DNA from: Halobellus sp. Atlit-31R
Lineage (GTDB): Archaea; Halobacteriota; Halobacteria; Halobacteriales; Haloferacaceae
NCBI GenBank assembly: GCA_003665935.1
Contig: QPLR01000003.1
Span: forward strand, 186,001-250,000
Reading direction: 5' to 3'
Length of the DNA stretch: 64,000 nt
Shown here: positions 51,993 through 63,132 of the stretch, piece by piece
How positions within the stretch are numbered: position 1 is the first letter of the stretch
Layout: every line of letters starts with the position of its first letter
Position numbers and translations under genes: made by a program
The notes under the pieces: generated by a model
The model's input: only the letters and a program-made list of their open reading frames with translations
Database searches by the model: none
Told to the model about the DNA's origin: nothing

Positions 51993-52688
51993 TCAGAGCG
52001 AGACGTCGGTTTCGATGTCCTCGGTCGCCTCTTCGAGGCCGTCTCGGCGGGCGTCTTCGGCGAGCCGCGTCGAGAGGTCGGCGTCGGTGAGCAGCTCGGC
52101 GAACGCGTCGCGGAAGCGGTGATTCACTCGGCGCGAGGCGAGATCGGCCTCGGCGACCCGCCGGAGGCGGCGGATCGTCTCGGTGTCGGGGTCGACACCG
52201 GCGTCCGGGTCTGCAGCCGCCTCGGCTGTGAGTTCCGCAGCCAGCGCCTCGTCGTCGAGGTCCTCGGGGGCTCGCTGCTGGAGCAGTCCACGGAGCCGCG
52301 CGAACGGGACCGGGGCGTCGCGATCCGCCTCCGCGACGAGTTGGAGGTCCATTCGTGCGCGAAAGACCTCGGCGGCGTCGACGTCCGCCGGCAGCGACGA
52401 CGCGAGCGCGGCGTCGGCCGCCGGGGACCACGAGCCGGCGGTCGCGTCGGCCGCGTCGGGATCGAAGAAGGCGCGAGCGACGCGTACGAGGCCCTCGTCC
52501 GACAGCGACGACGCGAAGTCGTACCGCTCGCGCATCGTCGTGACGAGCTCCCGCACCCGATCGTCGACGGCCTCGTCGTCGGCCGTCGACGAGAGCGATC
52601 CGCGCGACTCCGACTGCGCTTCGGTCACGCTCTCTTCGCCCGTCGTCTTCACGAAGATGTCCCGGAGTTCGGCCGTCTTGTCGTCCAT
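51993..52688 (-). CDS. Helical haloarchaeal protein, 'conditioned medium-induced protein 4'-like
   Basis: A 231-residue acidic, almost entirely helical protein starting MDDKTAELRDIFVKTTGEES and ending in a helical TEDIETDVSL. I recall this N-terminus from haloarchaeal proteins annotated 'conditioned medium-induced protein 4', whose biochemical role is unknown. No catalytic motif or membrane segment is visible. The ATG has CATATTTTTG about 30 nt upstream. The divergent bioY gene shares this promoter region, so the BirA operator may also affect this gene. Confidence 0.65.
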   Translation of the reverse strand: MDDKTAELRDIFVKTTGEESVTEAQSESRGSLSSTADDEAVDDRVRELVTTMRERYDFASSLSDEGLVRVARAFFDPDAADATAGSWSPAADAALASSLPADVDAAEVFRARMDLQLVAEADRDAPVPFARLRGLLQQRAPEDLDDEALAAELTAEAAADPDAGVDPDTETIRRLRRVAEADLASRRVNHRFRDAFAELLTDADLSTRLAEDARRDGLEEATEDIETDVSL

Positions 52689-52728
52689 CAGACGTGGATA
52701 AGAGCGGGCAACGTACAAAAATATGACT

Positions 52729-52760
52729 TCGTAAACCGGTGGTTTCATACTGGTTTACGA
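52729..52760. promoter_or_regulatory. BirA-type biotin operator upstream of bioY
   Basis: Perfect 9-bp inverted arms TCGTAAACC and GGTTTACGA are separated by 14 nt. The published BirA consensus from comparative genomics of bacteria and archaea is TTGTAAACC-N14/15-GGTTTACAA, so spacing and core match with only one changed base pair per arm. The site starts about 5 nt downstream of an AT-rich TATA candidate (52716-52724) and ends 13 nt before the bioY ATG, a position for repression. The regulator would be a BirA biotin ligase with an N-terminal helix-turn-helix, encoded elsewhere. Confidence 0.8.
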
Positions 52761-52773
52761 GACAGGGGAGTGT

Positions 52774-53355
52774 ATGTCAGCAGAAACGGAATCGGTCGAA
52801 CTCGTCGGCGACGACGTCGTCGGTAACGTCGCACGGGCGGCGCTTTTCGCGGCGCTCACCGGGGCGTTCGCGTACGTCTCGTTCCCGAACCCGATCAGCC
52901 CGGTCCCGGTGAGTCTCCAGGTGCTCGGCGTCTTCCTCGCGGGGATCTTCCTGGGGCCGGTGTGGGGCGGCGTATCGCTAGTGTTCTACCTCGCCGCCGG
53001 GGCCGCCGGCGCGCCGGTCTTCGCCGGCGGGTCGGCCGGCATCGGCCCGCTGCTCGGCTACACGGCAGGCTACCTCTGGTCGTACCCGATCGCTGCGGCG
53101 CTCATCGGCGCCGTCGTTCACGGCTTCAGCGGCCTCGAAGAGCCCAAGGCGATCGCCACTGGCAGGCTCGTCGCCGGAATGTTGGCCGGGACGGTCCTCA
53201 TCTACGCGCTCGGCACAGTCGGGTTCGCCGTCGTCCAGAACGTCGGCCTGGTCGAGGCATTCACCGTGAGCGCGCTGTCGTTCGTACCGTTCGAGGCCGT
53301 CAAGATCGCCGCAGCCGTCGGCGTCGTCCGGAGCGACGTCGCTACGGCGGCCTGA
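52774..53355 (+). CDS. bioY: Biotin ECF transporter S-component BioY
   Basis: A 193-residue protein with six helices and BioY signatures (ALTGAFAYVSFPNPISPVPVSLQ, GVFLAGIFLGP, VFYLAAGAAGAPVFAGGSAG, GPLLGYTAGYL). It binds biotin in the membrane and pairs with the ATPase and T-component encoded directly downstream, so the complete bioYMN transporter is present. Control by biotin through BirA is strongly suggested by the operator before it. The spacing to bioM is 32 nt. Confidence 0.95.
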   Translation: MSAETESVELVGDDVVGNVARAALFAALTGAFAYVSFPNPISPVPVSLQVLGVFLAGIFLGPVWGGVSLVFYLAAGAAGAPVFAGGSAGIGPLLGYTAGYLWSYPIAAALIGAVVHGFSGLEEPKAIATGRLVAGMLAGTVLIYALGTVGFAVVQNVGLVEAFTVSALSFVPFEAVKIAAAVGVVRSDVATAA

Positions 53356-53387
53356 GTGACGATGAGTCCTGCCGGGAGCGATCCGCA

Positions 53388-54131
53388 GTGATCCGGACCG
53401 AGGATCTCGTCCACCGCTACGGCGACGTCGTCGCCCTCGACGGCGTCTCGCTCACGATCTCGGACGGCGAGTGCGTCGTTCTCGCGGGCGCGAACGGCTC
53501 CGGGAAGACGACGCTCGTGCGCCACTTCAACGGCCTCCTGCAGCCCGACGCCGGCACGGTGGCGGTGAACGGCCGCTCGGTCGCCGACGACCTCGTCGCT
53601 GCCCGAACGGCGGTCGGAATGGTCTTCCAAGAGCCCAGAGACCAACTCGTCGCGGCGACGATCGGCGCGGACGTCGCTTTCGGTCCCGAGAACCTCGGGC
53701 TGCCGTCGGAGGAGATCGAGCGGCGCGTCGCCGACGCGCTGGCGGGCGTGAATCTGTCGGGGCGGGAGACCGAGCGCGTGGCGGAGCTCTCCGGCGGCGA
53801 GCGCGAACGCGTCGCTATCGCCGGCGCGCTGGCGATGGAGCCCGACCACCTCGTCTTGGACGAACCGTTCACCGGGCTCGACGCGTCCGCCCGCGGGTCC
53901 GTTCTCGACCGCCTGCGAGCGCTCTCGGAGTCCGGCACGAGCGTCGTCGTCGTCACGCACGACCTCCGAGACGTGCTCGATCTGGCGGACCGGGTGGTCG
54001 CGATGGCCGACGGCCGGGTCGTACTCGACGCGGCGCCCGCGGACGCCGTGGCGTCGCTGTCGGAGCACGACGTCCGCGTGCCCGGCGAGCGGCGCTCGCC
54101 GTCGCGGTCCGCGGTCGAACGCCGATGCTGA
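53388..54131 (+). CDS. bioM: Biotin ECF transporter ATPase BioM
   Basis: A 247-residue ABC ATPase from a GTG start. Walker A is GANGSGKTT, the Q-loop region is GMVFQEPRDQLV (typical of ECF/CbiO ATPases), the signature motif is LSGGERERVAIAGAL, Walker B is HLVLDEPFTGLD and the switch His is in VVVTHDL. It powers biotin uptake with BioY and BioN. The stop overlaps the bioN start by 7 nt. The C-terminal 20 residues are Arg/Ser-rich and non-conserved. Confidence 0.93.
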   Translation: MIRTEDLVHRYGDVVALDGVSLTISDGECVVLAGANGSGKTTLVRHFNGLLQPDAGTVAVNGRSVADDLVAARTAVGMVFQEPRDQLVAATIGADVAFGPENLGLPSEEIERRVADALAGVNLSGRETERVAELSGGERERVAIAGALAMEPDHLVLDEPFTGLDASARGSVLDRLRALSESGTSVVVVTHDLRDVLDLADRVVAMADGRVVLDAAPADAVASLSEHDVRVPGERRSPSRSAVERRC

Positions 54132-54856
54132 CGTACCATCCCGGCGACTCGTTCGCGCACCGGCTCGATCCGCGGACGAAACTCCTCGCACAGGCGGCGT
54201 TCGCCGCCGCCGCGTTCGCACATACGACGCCACGCGGGCTCGCCGTCCTCACCGCCACCGCGGGCGTCTTTCTCGCCGCGGGCTGGCTCTCGCCCGTGCG
54301 GGCGATCCGCGGCTACCTGCCCGCGCTACCGTTTCTCGCCGCGGGGCCGCTGCTCGCGGTCGTCGACGTCGAACTGCGCCCGCTCGCGGTCGGCGTCGAT
54401 TCCGCCGCGGCGGTCGACCCGCTGCTGGCGAGCTACCGCGTCCTCCTCATACTGCTCGTCTCGGCCGTCTACCTCCATACGACGCCCGTCCGCGACTCCC
54501 GGGCCGCGATCCAGCGGCTCGTGCCGGGGCGCGTCGGCCGCCTCCTCGGGATCGGCGTCGCGCTCGTGTTCCGGTTCGTCCCGCTCTTGCGCGCGGATCT
54601 CCGGCGCGTTCGCGAGGCCTCGAAAGTCAGACTGGGTGACGAACGGCCGCTCCGGGAGCGGATGCGGATCGTCGGCTCGGCGGGCATCCGCCGTGCGTTC
54701 GGGCGCGCGGACCGGCTGGCGCTCGCCCTCCGCGCCCGCTGCTTCGCGTGGAACCCGACGCTTCCGGAGCTCCGGTTCGGGCGGGCGGACGCGCTCGGGT
54801 TCGTCGTCGTCGCCGCGCTCGTCGGCGGGGCGCTCGTCGGCGGGGCACTGCTGTGA
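54125..54856 (+). CDS. bioN: Biotin ECF transporter T-component BioN
   Basis: A 243-residue EcfT-type membrane protein starting LTYHPGDSFAHRLDPRTKLLAQ, the family N-terminus. It has several helices and the coupling-helix motifs with A-x-R: VREASKVRLGDERPLRERMR and LALALRARCF. It joins BioM to BioY. It is the third gene of the bioYMN operon and converges on the ferritin gene. Confidence 0.92.
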   Translation: MLTYHPGDSFAHRLDPRTKLLAQAAFAAAAFAHTTPRGLAVLTATAGVFLAAGWLSPVRAIRGYLPALPFLAAGPLLAVVDVELRPLAVGVDSAAAVDPLLASYRVLLILLVSAVYLHTTPVRDSRAAIQRLVPGRVGRLLGIGVALVFRFVPLLRADLRRVREASKVRLGDERPLRERMRIVGSAGIRRAFGRADRLALALRARCFAWNPTLPELRFGRADALGFVVVAALVGGALVGGALL

Positions 54857-54884
54857 GCGGGTCCGCGTCGCCGCGCTCAGCCGT

Positions 54885-55337
54885 CTACGCCTGCAGGTAC
54901 TCCTTCTCGAAACCGCGGAACTCCGTGCGGTGGGCCTCCTCGTCGGCGAGGATCGTCACCGCGAGGTCCTCGGTCACGGGGTCGCCGGCCTCGTCGGCGG
55001 CCTCGATGAGCGCGCGGTAGGTCTCGATCGCGTCCTCCTCGGCGTCGAGAACGCCCTCGATCACGGCGAGGACGTCCGTGCTGTCCTGTGGCGGCTGGAG
55101 ACTCATCTGGTTCGCCTCGAACTCGCCGGAGCCCGGCGGCTGTTTGTCGAGCTGTTTGAGCCGGTTCCCGAGCTGCTCGGCGTGGTTCAGTTCCTCTTGG
55201 ATGTCCTGCTGGAGGGACTCTTTGATCTCCTCGGCGCGGACGCCGTCGAGGACGATCGAGTTCGAGAGGTAGTTCATTATCGTCTCGATCTCGTCCTGGT
55301 AGGCTTTCCTCAACAGCCGGGTGACCTCGTCAGACAT
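54885..55337 (-). CDS. Ferritin-like di-iron protein
   Basis: A 150-residue four-helix-bundle protein. The di-iron ligands are recognisable as Glu in QDEIETIMNYL, ExxH in EELNHAEQLG, Glu in EEDAIETYRALIE and ExxH in DEEAHRTEF. This is the pattern of bacterioferritin or rubrerythrin-like iron-storage and peroxide-detoxifying proteins. The length is near that of bacterioferritin, but the heme-binding Met cannot be assigned. The ATG at 55337 begins MSDEVTRLL. An upstream in-frame start adds ten non-conserved residues. Confidence 0.85.
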   Translation of the reverse strand: MSDEVTRLLRKAYQDEIETIMNYLSNSIVLDGVRAEEIKESLQQDIQEELNHAEQLGNRLKQLDKQPPGSGEFEANQMSLQPPQDSTDVLAVIEGVLDAEEDAIETYRALIEAADEAGDPVTEDLAVTILADEEAHRTEFRGFEKEYLQA

Positions 55338-55433
55338 TACACTCCGGTCTTCGGCGCCTGGCGACAAGATACTGTCGACGAGTGGAAAAGAGCCGCTTCA
55401 CGGGGCGACGGTGCCGGGCGTACGTCGGCGGAG

Positions 55434-57174
<1,741 letters not shown>

Positions 57175-57265
57175 CGTGGGTTCGAAGGCGGCGGGCCCGA
57201 AAGTGCCTTGCGCCCGTGGTGACTGCTGCCGGTCTCGGGGACGCCAGCCCGCCACTGAAGCTCGC

Positions 57266-58036
57266 TCAGACAGTCGCGAGAAAGCCCAGCAGGTCGTCGT
57301 TGACGCGTCGGGACGCCTCCACGTGGACGAGATGCCCGGCGTCTTCGACCGCACAGTGTTCGCCCCGCGGGAGACCCTCGGCCAGCGCCGCGCCCCGCGC
57401 CGGCGGCCAGACCGCGTCCGCGCTCCCGTGAACGACTAGCGAGGGGACGGTGACCTCGTAGAGCCGATCGGACACGTCGAACTCCTCGACGGCGGCCGCC
57501 TGTGCCTCCCAGGCGTCCCGCGTGGCGTCCTCGTCGGCACGCCACGCGATCATCTGGTCGACGGCCTCCGGGTGATTCGTGACGAACTGCGCTGAGAGGC
57601 CGGCGGCGAGCGAGTCGACGAGCGCGTCGTCGTCGTCGGGTGCACCCCACAGCGGATCGAGGTCGAGGCCGTCGCCGGAGGCGGCAGTCCCGACGAGAGC
57701 GAGGCTGTCGACCCGCGCCGTCTCCAGCGCCGTGTGGAGCGCGACCTGCCCGCCGAGGCCCGCGCCGACGACGTGGGCGGAGCGGACGCCGGCGTCCGAG
57801 AGCACGGCCGTGAGGTCGTCACTGAGTTCCGCGACGGAGTACGGACCCGGCGGGGCGTCCGAGCGGCCGACGCCGCGGAGGTCGGTCACGAGACTCTCGT
57901 AGGGGCCCGTGAGGGCCGCGTGTTGCCAGCCCCACTGCCACGCGCCGTAGCCGACGTCGCCGACGAACGCGACGGTGTCGCCCGCGCCGGCCGTCTCGTA
58001 GTACAGGTCGACGCCGCCGTTCGAGACCGTAGGCAT
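57266..58036 (-). CDS. Alpha/beta-hydrolase-fold protein lacking the nucleophile serine
   Basis: A 256-residue alpha/beta-hydrolase (LYYETAGAGD, LVTDLRGVGRSDAP, VPSLVVHGSADAVWPPARG, EDAGHLVHVEA). The acid and His of the triad are present. The nucleophile elbow, normally GxSxG, reads GAGLGG at 91-96, with Gly93 where Ser should be. It is unlikely to be a serine esterase. It may be a pseudoenzyme or use another mechanism (some cofactor-free dioxygenases and sensors share this fold). It is 91 nt upstream of the amidotransferase gene. Confidence 0.8.
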   Translation of the reverse strand: MPTVSNGGVDLYYETAGAGDTVAFVGDVGYGAWQWGWQHAALTGPYESLVTDLRGVGRSDAPPGPYSVAELSDDLTAVLSDAGVRSAHVVGAGLGGQVALHTALETARVDSLALVGTAASGDGLDLDPLWGAPDDDDALVDSLAAGLSAQFVTNHPEAVDQMIAWRADEDATRDAWEAQAAAVEEFDVSDRLYEVTVPSLVVHGSADAVWPPARGAALAEGLPRGEHCAVEDAGHLVHVEASRRVNDDLLGFLATV

Positions 58037-58087
58037 ACCCGAAGGTCGGCGAGGAACGGCTTATGCGTCTCGGAGCCGCGCGGACGG

Positions 58088-58681
58088 TCAGTCGCTCTGG
58101 CGGACGGTCCAGCCGTCCGCGCTGCCGTCGCACTCCACGACCGCGTCGAAGAGCGTCGTGAGGAGGTCGACGGTCTGGGCGTCCAGCGTCGTCGGATCGA
58201 GGTAGAACTGCCCGCTCAGACCGGTTATCCGAATCCGAGTCGTGAGGGCGTGCAGAAAGCGGTAGACGGCACGCGTGCTCGCGTACTGAAGCAGGACCGA
58301 CAGCGACTCGACGGCGACGACTGCGTCGTCCCACTCTCTCAAGTATGGGGTCGCCTTGACGCCGACGCCGGTGAGATTCGTCGGCGTCGCGACTGTCTCG
58401 ACGTCGACGTCGACGTTCCGGTCGCCGAACTCGGTGTCCCCGAGTGCGGGCGTAGTGATCACCGCGGCCGCCGCGGGGTCGCGGCCGAGCGCCGTCCGCC
58501 AGTCGTCGTACCACGCAGCAGGCGTCTGGGAGAAGGAGACGCCGAGCAGTTCGACGTCGCTAGGATCGTCGACCAGCACACGCTTGCAGTCGAGATCGTC
58601 GTCGGCCTCGGTCCACGGTCGCAACACGAGCACGGCCGGGGCTGCCCGGAGTCGAACGACGGCTCCCTCTAGCGTGGACAC
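58088..58681 (-). CDS. Haloarchaeal KaiC/RecA-like protein of unknown function
   Basis: A 197-residue protein from a GTG start. Strands such as KRVLVDDPSDVELLGVSFSQTP, AVITTPALGD and DDAVVAVESLSVLLQYAS look like the core of a degenerate RecA/KaiC-type domain seen in many haloarchaeal proteins linked to signal transduction. No Walker A is visible. I am not sure of the family (possibly DUF7504). It stands alone between the hydrolase and alaS. Confidence 0.6.
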   Translation of the reverse strand: MSTLEGAVVRLRAAPAVLVLRPWTEADDDLDCKRVLVDDPSDVELLGVSFSQTPAAWYDDWRTALGRDPAAAAVITTPALGDTEFGDRNVDVDVETVATPTNLTGVGVKATPYLREWDDAVVAVESLSVLLQYASTRAVYRFLHALTTRIRITGLSGQFYLDPTTLDAQTVDLLTTLFDAVVECDGSADGWTVRQSD

Positions 58682-58761
58682 GGTGTTAGAGTGCAGACAT
58701 CTGTCAATAGCTCTTCTGGCGGACGGGCGCAGTCCGGGCTCCGGCGACGCACCGGGTTCGG

Positions 58762-61530
58762 TTACGCGCTCCGGACCGCCCGGAGGATCTCGGGGGCCTC
58801 CTCCAGCACGTCGTCGAGCGCGTCGACGTCCGGGCCGCCGCCCTGCGCGAAGTCCGGAGGACCGCCGCCGCCGCCGCCTACCTCGGCCGCGAGTCGGCCG
58901 ACGACCTCGCCGGCGTTGATGCCGACGTCGTCCGGAACGCCGACGACGAACTGAGCACTTCCGCCGGCTCCGGAGCCGAGAACCGCGATCGTCCCGTCCT
59001 CGACGAGGGCGTTCGCCGTCGCGCGAAGTTCGTCGGCGTCGCCGTCGAGTCGGCGCACGACGGCGGGGGTGCCGTCGATCTCGGTCGTCCCCTCGTCGGC
59101 GGCGGCGCGCGCCTCCGCGACTTCGGTCTTCAGGCGGTCGATCGTCTTGCCGCGCTCCTTCCACTCGGTGAAGAAGCGCTCGGCCGTCTCGGGGACGTCT
59201 TCCGGCGTCACGTCGAGGATCTCGGCCGCCTCGTAGAGCGCGTCTTCGGTGCGCTGGGTCGCCTCGATCGCGGCGTCGCCGGCGGCGAAGACGATTCGCT
59301 CGACGCCGTCCTGCACCGGTTCGGTCGTGAGGATCTTGATCGCGCCGATGTCGCCGGTGCGGCTGACGTGCGTGCCACCGCAGGCCTGCACGTCGTCGCC
59401 GACGGTGATCGTGCGGATGTTCTGTCCCGGCGGGATACCGCCCTGGTAGAGGTCGAAACCGTACTCCTCCTCGGCGGCGTGACGGTCGGGCCAGTCCTGT
59501 TTGACCGAGAGGTTCCGCATCACGACGTCGTTTGCGACGGCCTCGATCTGCTTTACGGCCTCGCGGGAGATCCGCTCGTAGTGCGCGACGTCGAGGCGCG
59601 CGCGGTCAGTGCCTTTCTGTGCGCCCGCCTGCCTGACGTGCTCGCCGAGGACCTGCCGCGCGGCGTAGCCGACGACGTGGGTCGCGGTGTGGTGTCGCAT
59701 CAGCCGGCGGCGACGTTCGACGTCGAGCTGGCCGCGGACGAATTCGCCTTTGCCGGGGTTGCCGTCGGCCCGGTGGAGGACGACGCCGTCGCGGATCTGG
59801 ACGTCGGTCACCTGCACGGTGGTGTCGTCGGTCGCGAGCGTGCCGTGATCGGCGGGCTGGCCGCCGCCCTCGGGGTAGAACATCGTCTGGTCGAGGACGA
59901 CGTCGTAGCCCTCCTCGCGCTCGATGACGTCGAGCACGACCGCCTCGAACTCCGTGCGCTCTTGGTCGTCGTAGTAGAGCTTCTCCGTCTCGGGGAGGTC
60001 CGCGATGCGCTCGCTGCGTTCGACTGCGTCGCGGGACGCGCCCTCGCCCTCGTGTCGGTCGGCGACCAGCGAGTAGAAGTCGTCGGGGACGTCGACGGAC
60101 GCGCCGCGGTCGGCGGCGATCTCCTCGACCATCTCGGGCTGGATCCCGTGGGAGTCGTACAGCTCGATGAGCTCCTCGACCGGGATCGACTCGTCTCTCT
60201 CGGCGTACTCCGCCGCCAGCGTCTCGACCTTGCGACGACCGCGCTCGAGCGTCTCGCGGTACTTCCGTTCCTCCGTGCGGACGATGTCGCGGATCGTGTC
60301 GCGGTTCTCGTAACCGAGGCGCTCGGCCTGCATATCGACGAGTTCGTCGAGCGGCGCGTCGACGCCGACGTCGTCGACGAGGCGCTTCGTCCGGCGCAGG
60401 ACCATCCGGGCGAGATAGCCCGTCCCGACGTTCGAGGGGACGATCTCGTCACCGAACATGTACGCCAGCGTCCGACAGTGGTCGGCGATGGCGTAGATCG
60501 TCTCGAGCGGTTCGAGCAGCTCGGTCAGTTCGTCGGCGTCGACGTCGAGTTCGTCTGCGACCTCCGCGCGTGCCGCGGTCAGGTCGTCGACCTCGTCGAT
60601 GTCGAGATAGCCCGAGAGCTTCGCCGCGCGGTGGACGAGCCGCTCTTCCTCGTCGGTCAACGAGACCCCGGCGTTCTCCTTCAGGAACTCGATCGTGTCG
60701 GGGTAGACGGCCTCGTAGACCGTCGGCGTCCCCTGCGACACCCACGTCCAGCGTTCGAGGCCGTAGCCGGTGTCGACGATGTAGGTGTCCATCGGCGAGT
60801 ACCGGTTGCCGTCCTTCATCTCGTACTCGCCGTCCGGATCCTGTTCCATCGACATAAAGACGAGCGTGGCTAGCTCCGCGCCGCGGTACAGCACCTCGAA
60901 CGCGGGACCGGCGTTGCCGCCGCCGACCCAGGGATCCTCGATGTAGGTGATCTCGTCGAGGTCAGCGCCCATATGCTCGAAGAACTGATCGCAGAGTTCG
61001 ACCGTCTCGTCCTTCCAGTAGACCTCGCCCGAGTAGGCGTACTCGTCGTCGGCCTCCTCACGGGCGTTGAACGCGTGGTGAGCCATCATCTCGAACGCCA
61101 TCGTGTGGCGGCCCGTCTTCCCGACGTTGTCGATGTCCTGCATCCGGATGCAGGGCTGAGAGATGCACAGCGGGTTCGCCGGCGGCGGCGTCTGGCCGCT
61201 CGTCACGAGCGGCTGGAAGTCGTAGATCGACGCCTGCGTGAGCAGCACGTCGTCGCGCCAGCGGTTGGCCGCGACCGGATACGGTTCGATCCGCTCGTGG
61301 CCGTGCTCTTCGAAGAACGAGAGGAACTTCTCGCGCATCTCCTCGAGGGAGTACGCCTCGTCGAATCCGGGATTGTCGATGAAAGAGTAGTCGTCCGCGG
61401 GCGGCTCGCCGCACGTCTCGCGGTCGGGGTCGCGCGTCCAGAAGTGGACGTCCGTCACCGGGCACTGCTTCCGGTGGAAGCCCTCCTCCGCGAAGTAGTC
61501 GAGACGGTACTCCGCTTCGAGTTCACTCAT
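58762..61530 (-). CDS. alaS: Alanine--tRNA ligase
   Basis: A 922-residue AlaRS of archaeal type. The N-terminal class II catalytic core includes [34 protein letters not shown] and [13 protein letters not shown]. The tRNA-recognition domain is followed by the editing domain with its zinc motif HHTATHVV and [13 protein letters not shown]. The C-terminal domain ends with a Gly-rich [15 protein letters not shown] as in other AlaRS. It charges tRNA-Ala and clears mischarged Ser and Gly. TGTTTTACC about 29 nt upstream suggests a leaderless gene. Confidence 0.97.
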   Translation of the reverse strand: MSELEAEYRLDYFAEEGFHRKQCPVTDVHFWTRDPDRETCGEPPADDYSFIDNPGFDEAYSLEEMREKFLSFFEEHGHERIEPYPVAANRWRDDVLLTQASIYDFQPLVTSGQTPPPANPLCISQPCIRMQDIDNVGKTGRHTMAFEMMAHHAFNAREEADDEYAYSGEVYWKDETVELCDQFFEHMGADLDEITYIEDPWVGGGNAGPAFEVLYRGAELATLVFMSMEQDPDGEYEMKDGNRYSPMDTYIVDTGYGLERWTWVSQGTPTVYEAVYPDTIEFLKENAGVSLTDEEERLVHRAAKLSGYLDIDEVDDLTAARAEVADELDVDADELTELLEPLETIYAIADHCRTLAYMFGDEIVPSNVGTGYLARMVLRRTKRLVDDVGVDAPLDELVDMQAERLGYENRDTIRDIVRTEERKYRETLERGRRKVETLAAEYAERDESIPVEELIELYDSHGIQPEMVEEIAADRGASVDVPDDFYSLVADRHEGEGASRDAVERSERIADLPETEKLYYDDQERTEFEAVVLDVIEREEGYDVVLDQTMFYPEGGGQPADHGTLATDDTTVQVTDVQIRDGVVLHRADGNPGKGEFVRGQLDVERRRRLMRHHTATHVVGYAARQVLGEHVRQAGAQKGTDRARLDVAHYERISREAVKQIEAVANDVVMRNLSVKQDWPDRHAAEEEYGFDLYQGGIPPGQNIRTITVGDDVQACGGTHVSRTGDIGAIKILTTEPVQDGVERIVFAAGDAAIEATQRTEDALYEAAEILDVTPEDVPETAERFFTEWKERGKTIDRLKTEVAEARAAADEGTTEIDGTPAVVRRLDGDADELRATANALVEDGTIAVLGSGAGGSAQFVVGVPDDVGINAGEVVGRLAAEVGGGGGGPPDFAQGGGPDVDALDDVLEEAPEILRAVRSA

Positions 61531-61641
61531 TACCCGTCAGTTGACCCACGACCGGGTAAAACAGTTCCGGGTACGGGAGACAGAGCGGACGTCTGCTGTG
61601 GGGTTTCGGGCCGTACACCGCGTGAGACGGTGCGTATCCGG

Positions 61642-62622
61642 TTACTTTTCGGCCGCCAGCGACGCCAGGAGCGCTTCCAGCTGGACTCGCTCGTTGGCCC
61701 CCGCCGTGATGCGGTAGTCGGCGTCGCCGATCCGCTCCATCAGGCGGATCGTCGTCCGCTCGTCGAGGTCGAAGTCCCACGCCGACCGATGTAGCTGGTC
61801 GATGATGTCGCCGCCGGCCATCCCGGTGTCGACGAGCAGCGTCTCCAGGCGCGCCCGCGCCGTGGCGAAGTCGCCGTCGATGGCGGCCTGCACCATCTCC
61901 TCGATGTCTTCGGGACGGGCGGTCGAGGTGATGAGGTAGACCGCCTCCTCGTCGACGACGTCGCCGGTCGTCGCCGCCGCCTGCAGAGAGTTGATCGCGC
62001 GGCGCATATCGCCGCTGGCCGCGTACACGAGCGCGTCGAGCCCGTCCTCGGTCACCTCGATGCCCTCCGCGTCGGCGATGTCGACGACCTGCCGTCGGAT
62101 GGCGTCGTCGCCGAGGGGAGAGAACCGGAAGACGGCGCACCGCGACTGGATCGGGTCGATGATCTTCGAGGAGTAGTTACACGAGAGGATAAAGCGCGTG
62201 TTGTCGGAGAACTGCTCCATCGTCCGGCGGAGCGCCGACTGTGCATCGGAGGTCAGCGAGTCGGCCTCGTCGAGGAAGATGATCCGGTAGTCGTAGCCGC
62301 CGAACGAGGAGCGCGCGAAGTTCTTGATGCGGTCTCTGACGACGTCGATGCCGCGCTCGTCGGAGGCGTTCAGTTCGAGGAAGTTGGTCTGCCAGTCGTC
62401 GCCGTAGATCGCGCGGGCGATCGCGGTGGCCGAGGTGGTCTTTCCCACTCCGGCGGGACCCGCAAACAGGAGATGCGGCAGGTCGTCTGTGGCGACGTAG
62501 GACCGCAGCCGGTCGACGATCTCCGCTTGGCCGTAGATCTCTTCCAGCTGCTGGGGCCGGTACTTCTCGATCCAGATCTCGCGCCCCGCCGGAACGTCCT
62601 CGGACGAGTCGGCCTCGCTCAT
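61642..62622 (-). CDS. rfcS: Replication factor C small subunit
   Basis: A 326-residue RFC small subunit. The sequence starts [17 protein letters not shown], with Walker [14 protein letters not shown], Walker [12 protein letters not shown] and the SRC motif QSRCAVFRF that supplies the Arg finger. It forms the clamp loader that opens PCNA. No intein is present, although RFC is a common intein target in haloarchaea. TAGTTTATG about 28 nt upstream of the ATG gives a leaderless start. Confidence 0.96.
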   Translation of the reverse strand: MSEADSSEDVPAGREIWIEKYRPQQLEEIYGQAEIVDRLRSYVATDDLPHLLFAGPAGVGKTTSATAIARAIYGDDWQTNFLELNASDERGIDVVRDRIKNFARSSFGGYDYRIIFLDEADSLTSDAQSALRRTMEQFSDNTRFILSCNYSSKIIDPIQSRCAVFRFSPLGDDAIRRQVVDIADAEGIEVTEDGLDALVYAASGDMRRAINSLQAAATTGDVVDEEAVYLITSTARPEDIEEMVQAAIDGDFATARARLETLLVDTGMAGGDIIDQLHRSAWDFDLDERTTIRLMERIGDADYRITAGANERVQLEALLASLAAEK

Positions 62623-62760
62623 ACGCGTGAGAGGGATCCGCCGACGCATAAACTACCCGCGTTCGCCCGGCGGCTTCCCACCCCGCCCCGCGCCGGCGAC
62701 GTGCAGGGCGGTCAGCGCGCGGAGCGAAACCGGCAAGCCCGGGGCCGCCGAACCACCGGT

Positions 62761-62961
62761 ATGCGCGTGACAGTCGAAGTCGTCGGCGAGGCGACCAGCG
62801 AGGTCGACGTCGCCGCCGACGACACGTACGCCGACGTCGTCCGGGCGGTCGGCTACTCGCCGCACGAGGTCTCCGTCATCGTCGACGGCGCGCCCGTCCC
62901 GGAGGACCAGCCGGTCGAAGTGAGCCGCGTGCGCGTCCTGCGGCTGATCAAAGGCGGGTGA
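62761..62961 (+). CDS. samp2: Ubiquitin-like small archaeal modifier protein SAMP2
   Basis: A 66-residue beta-grasp protein ending in Lys-Gly-Gly. It begins MRVTVEVVGEATSEVDV and ends RVLRLIKGG. In Haloferax, SAMP2 is conjugated through its C-terminal Gly to lysines of target proteins and also gives sulfur for tRNA thiolation; it needs the E1-like UbaA encoded elsewhere. The gene order next to rfcS matches my memory of Haloferax. It is divergent from rfcS. Confidence 0.9.
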   Translation: MRVTVEVVGEATSEVDVAADDTYADVVRAVGYSPHEVSVIVDGAPVPEDQPVEVSRVRVLRLIKGG

Positions 62962-62982
62962 TCCGAGTCGAAGTCGGAGTCG

Positions 62983-63024
62983 GAGTCGAGTGGTCAGAGT
63001 CGAGTGGTCGGAGTCGAGTGGTCG
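62983..63024. repeat. Three 14-bp tandem repeats downstream of samp2
   Basis: Three units of GAGTCGAGTGGTC plus A or G run head to tail, with hexamer relatives (GAGTCG, AAGTCG) just before. They fill part of the 171-nt gap between samp2 and the next acetyltransferase gene. No coding or promoter role is apparent. Confidence 0.85.
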
Positions 63025-63097
63025 GACTCGGTCGACCCGAACTGGACACGCGACAGTCGCGAGCGGGAGCCGGAACCCCAGTCTGACGGCTCGAATC

Positions 63098-63112
63098 GGG
63101 GGCTTAACCCCC
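63098..63112 (+). promoter_or_regulatory. TATA element inside a GGGGG-CCCCC hairpin, acetyltransferase promoter
   Basis: GGGGG CTTAA CCCCC is a perfect five-base stem whose loop holds the GCTTAAC TATA-like element. It lies about 28 nt before the GTG start of the next gene. The G/C stem would flank the TATA core symmetrically. Confidence 0.4.
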
Positions 63113-63132
63113 ACGGCCACGTATCACAGACT

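Noticed and set aside
52962-53387. Long form of bioM reaching back into bioY
   Set aside because: The upstream part is the out-of-frame shadow of bioY. ATPase homology begins at the GTG at 53388.
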